Source of the DNA: DATBIS01 sp036556805
Lineage (GTDB): Bacteria; Actinomycetota; UBA4738; HRBIN12
Direction of reading: 5' to 3'
Length of the DNA stretch: 31,236 bases
Assembly: GCA_036556805.1 (NCBI GenBank)
Contig: DATBIS010000003.1
Location: forward strand, 1-31,236
In this document: piece by piece, positions 28,997-31,236 of the stretch
Position numbering within the stretch: position 1 is the stretch's first letter
Layout: every line of letters starts with the position of its first letter
Translations under genes and position numbers: made by a program
The notes under the pieces: generated by a model
The model's database searches: none
What the model was told of the DNA's origin: nothing
The model's input: the letters and a program-made list of their open reading frames with translations, nothing else

Positions 28997-30352
28997 ATGA
29001 TGGAGGCGGAGCTCTTTCACGACCCCGGTTTGGGGAATGGGTCCTACCTTCTCCGAACTGAGCCCGGGAACGCCTTGCTCGTCGATCCCGACCGGCGGGT
29101 CGACCGGTATCTCCGCAAAGCCGAGGAGCTCGGCCTCGAGATCACCGCCGTGCTCGACACGCACCTGCACGCCGACTTCGTGAGCGGATCGCTCGAGGTC
29201 GCGAGCCGGACCGGCGCGGCGAGCTTCGTTCCCGAGGAAGCGGACGTCGGCTTTCCGCACCGGGGCGTGAAGCCCGGCGAACGCCTGGAGCTCGGCGACG
29301 CGGAAGTCGAGGTCGTCGCGACTCCGGGCCACGCTCCCGAGCACGTGAGCTACGTCGCGAGGTTCGTGGAGGGGCCGCCCCTGCTGTTCAGCGGTGGAGC
29401 CATCATCGCGGGCGGCGCGGCGCGTTCGGATCTCGTCTCATCCGACATGACCGAACGGCTCACGCGCGAGGAGTTCCACACGCTGCACGAATCGTTCGCC
29501 GAGCTACCGGACGAGACGCCGCTGTATCCGACGCACGGCGGCGGGTCCTTCTGCTCGGCCGGTGGGGGGAAGCGTCACGTGTCCTCGCTGGGCGAGGAGC
29601 GATCGACGAACCCACTGTTGTCGCTCCTCGAGGACGAGTTCGTGAGCTGGTGGCCGACGACGTTCCCCAGGATCCCCGCGTACTTCGCGAGGATGCGCGC
29701 GGTGAACCGCGCGGGACCCGCCCTTCGCGCGACGATCGTCGACCCGAAGCCGCTCGCGCCCAAGGAGTTCGCCGAGGCCGCCCGCGAGGACGGCGCGTTC
29801 GTCGTCGACTGCCGTCACCCCGACGCGTACGCCCTGGCGCACCTCGAGGGCTCGCTCGCCGTGCCGTTCCGCGACTCGTTTCCGACCTGGCTCGGCTGGC
29901 TCGCGCCGGAGGACGCGCACTTGCTCCTCGTCGTGGACGACTTGCCGCTCGATCGGATCGTCGACGCGTGTCTGCTCGTGGGCTACGAGCGGTTCGACGG
30001 CGTGCTCAAGGGCGGCGTCGCCGCCTGGATCGAGGCCGGGCTCGAGGTGCGCTCGTTGCCCACGATCGGTCCGCAGGACGCCGTCCCATGGCTCGAGATG
30101 GGTGCGCAGCCCCTGGATGTGCGCGAGCCCGATGAGTACGAGCTCGAGCACATCGCGAACGCGACGCCGGTGCCGCTGGGCTCGCTCGCGGGCTCGGCGG
30201 GCGAGCTTCCGACGGGACGGCCGTTGGTCGCGTACTGCGCCTCCGGATTCCGTTCGGTGTCGGCGGCCTCGATCCTCGAGGGGCTCGGGATCGGTCCGGT
30301 CGTGAACCTGCGGGGCGGCTACGGCGCGTGGCGCACCGCGTACCGGGACTGA
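28997..30352 (+). CDS. MBL-fold hydrolase fused to two rhodanese domains (persulfide dioxygenase-like)
   Basis: The 451-aa product has an N-terminal metallo-beta-lactamase domain (about 1-250) and two rhodanese domains (about 258-340 and 352-450). The metal site includes THLHADF (H56, H58, D60) and PGHAPEH (H112). F61 replaces the His often found after the Asp, a variant I believe is common in this subgroup. The second rhodanese domain is intact, with Cys414 in AYCASGFRS. The first lacks the active-site Cys (LLLVVDDLPLD) and is probably structural. Relatives oxidise glutathione or protein persulfides to sulfite. Divergence from the sulfite reductase operon fits a role in sulfide or persulfide handling. 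The ATG at 28997 has GGTGG 9 nt upstream; in-frame codons up to 28931 exist but do not fit the family start. Its stop is 2 nt from the convergent methyltransferase stop. Confidence 0.88.
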   Translation: MMEAELFHDPGLGNGSYLLRTEPGNALLVDPDRRVDRYLRKAEELGLEITAVLDTHLHADFVSGSLEVASRTGAASFVPEEADVGFPHRGVKPGERLELGDAEVEVVATPGHAPEHVSYVARFVEGPPLLFSGGAIIAGGAARSDLVSSDMTERLTREEFHTLHESFAELPDETPLYPTHGGGSFCSAGGGKRHVSSLGEERSTNPLLSLLEDEFVSWWPTTFPRIPAYFARMRAVNRAGPALRATIVDPKPLAPKEFAEAAREDGAFVVDCRHPDAYALAHLEGSLAVPFRDSFPTWLGWLAPEDAHLLLVVDDLPLDRIVDACLLVGYERFDGVLKGGVAAWIEAGLEVRSLPTIGPQDAVPWLEMGAQPLDVREPDEYELEHIANATPVPLGSLAGSAGELPTGRPLVAYCASGFRSVSAASILEGLGIGPVVNLRGGYGAWRTAYRD

Positions 30353-30354
30353 TA

Positions 30355-31164
30355 TTAGGAAGCTCGGGCGGCGAGGAGCGTAAAGGTCAGCGGCACCCGT
30401 GGTCGATCAGGTGGTGTTTTCCAGCGATGGTCGGCGGTCTCGACCAGCCAAGGGAAGCGCGGCCACGCGGTCCAATCGTGCTCGATGAGCGCAAGCACGC
30501 TGAGACCGTGGTCGAGCACCGCTGTGACGATCTCGCCGATCGAGTGGTTCCATTCGTACGCGCGCGTGTTGGTCAGGCGGCCGTCGCCATCGGTGTACGT
30601 GACGTCGAGTTCGTCGACGAGGGGCTCCGACTCTTCGAAGAACGAGTGCTCCACGCGCAGGTCGTCATCAGCGAGTGCCCAAGCCAGAGGATGGCCGTCG
30701 TGGAGATACAGCCGACCGTCTGGACGGAGCAAGGCCGCGGCCTGCGACGCCCATTGGCTCACGCTCGGGAGCCAGCACAATGCGCCGACGCTGACGTAGA
30801 CCAGGTCGTAGCGCTCGGGCGAAAGAACCATGGCGGCCTGAAGGACGTCGCCCTCTACGAAGCGAGCGCGATCAGCCAAGCCGGCCTCTTCGGCTAACGA
30901 GCGAGCCTCGGCGATAGCAGCGCCGGAGAAGTCGAGCCCCGTTACCCGCGCCCCGGCGTTCGCGAGCGCCAACGTGTCGAGACCGAAATGGCATTGGAGG
31001 TGCACCACATCAAGTCCGGATACCTCACCGAGGACCTCGAGCTCCCACTCGGCGGGACGTGGCCGCTCCCTCAACCAGCGTTCGACGTCGTAGAACTTCG
31101 AGGCCACGTGGATGGGTACGCGATCATCCCAGTTGGCTCGATTCGCCGCGATGTAGTCGGGCAT
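30355..31164 (-). CDS. Class I SAM-dependent methyltransferase
   Basis: The 269-aa product begins PDYIAANRANWDDRVPIH, the conserved start of a common actinobacterial methyltransferase family. The SAM-binding strand VVHLQCHFGLDTLALANAGA matches motif I, with GLDFSGAAIAEAR (acidic loop) and RYDLVYVSVGALCWL (motif IV region) after it. A C-terminal EWNHSIGEIVTAVLDHGL block completes the family pattern. The ATG at 31164 is preferred because it matches relatives and follows a TACTCT box by 9 nt. An in-frame GTG at 31200 would add 12 unconserved residues but overlaps the preceding gene's stop (GTGA). GC is lower than in most neighbours. The substrate is unknown. Confidence 0.87.
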   Translation of the reverse strand: MPDYIAANRANWDDRVPIHVASKFYDVERWLRERPRPAEWELEVLGEVSGLDVVHLQCHFGLDTLALANAGARVTGLDFSGAAIAEARSLAEEAGLADRARFVEGDVLQAAMVLSPERYDLVYVSVGALCWLPSVSQWASQAAALLRPDGRLYLHDGHPLAWALADDDLRVEHSFFEESEPLVDELDVTYTDGDGRLTNTRAYEWNHSIGEIVTAVLDHGLSVLALIEHDWTAWPRFPWLVETADHRWKTPPDRPRVPLTFTLLAARAS

Positions 31165-31173
31165 CTCGAACGA

Positions 31174-31179
31174 AGAGTA
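31174..31179 (-). promoter_or_regulatory. Candidate -10 box (TACTCT) for the methyltransferase
   Basis: TACTCT on the minus strand fits TANNNT and lies 9 nt before the ATG at 31164. That gives a leader of about 2 nt or none. No Shine-Dalgarno sequence is visible. Confidence 0.35.
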
Positions 31180-31196
31180 TGACCGCGACGGACGGC

Positions 31197-31236
31197 TCAC
31201 AGTGTGAGGACGATCGCGCGTTCCGCGTCGGTGAGG
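31197..31236 (-). CDS. 3' end of an unidentified gene (partial)
   Basis: The window edge holds 12 codons and a TGA stop on the minus strand, reading LTDAERAIVLTL. The reading is supported by the GTGA overlap with a possible upstream start of the methyltransferase gene. Too little is present to name a family. Confidence 0.4.
   Translation of the reverse strand, partial: LTDAERAIVLTL

Overview
The window is about 31 kb of high-GC DNA, compactly coded on both strands, with no rRNA, tRNA, IS element or CRISPR array that I can see. It most resembles an uncultured, deep-branching member of the Actinomycetota. The reasons are the crgA divisome gene, the APS-reductase plus ferredoxin sulfite-reductase type of sulfur assimilation, start/stop overlaps inside operons, and a repeated TANNNT box 6-7 nt before start codons, which is the signature of leaderless mRNAs. 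The lineage is inferred from gene content only. The poly-C run at bases 1-15 looks like a contig-end artefact.

Layout, left to right. (1) 50-3777: a Pro/Glu-rich microprotein, a secreted PQQ-type sugar dehydrogenase and a divergent, orphan CoxL-like molybdenum hydroxylase subunit. (2) 3778-5387: a 323-bp gap with one doubtful small ORF, then a GT1 glycosyltransferase. (3) 5436-7699: an ECF sigma factor translationally coupled to a membrane protein with tandem Gmad2-type domains. (4) 7728-13208: an S9 peptidase, glutamate dehydrogenase, a small membrane zinc-ribbon protein and a molybdopterin oxidoreductase. (5) 13209-13561: an intergenic cluster of TCCACA (DnaA-box-like) repeats and crgA. (6) 13571-19376: two ABC half-transporters and a penicillin-acylase-family hydrolase joined by 4-bp overlaps, with a divergent acyl-CoA ligase only 19 bp away. 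(7) 19396-23570: acyl-CoA ligase, GNAT acetyltransferase and HAD hydrolase in a coupled string, then a secreted PQQ-repeat beta-propeller. (8) 23575-24612: a flippase-like membrane protein. (9) 24639-28951: a sulfate/sulfite reduction operon (sulfite reductase, zinc-ribbon microprotein, APS reductase, precorrin-2 dehydrogenase, uroporphyrinogen-III methyltransferase). (10) 28997-30352: a divergent MBL-rhodanese protein. (11) 30355-31236: a methyltransferase and the tail of another gene.

The most notable system is the leader of the sulfur operon. A consensus promoter (TTGACA-N18-TAGCGT) is followed by a 27-codon ORF with two adjacent cysteine codons, a strong GC hairpin, and an intrinsic terminator with a T tract ending 18 nt before the sulfite reductase ATG. 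This reads as a cysteine-responsive attenuator. Its components fit the operon: APS reductase and sulfite reductase make sulfide, the two siroheme enzymes make the reductase cofactor, and the divergent MBL-rhodanese protein probably handles persulfide.

A second theme is leaderless transcription: seven genes that lack a Shine-Dalgarno sequence carry a TANNNT or CANNNT hexamer 6-7 nt upstream of ATG or GTG. This explains how divergent genes can sit 19 bp apart.
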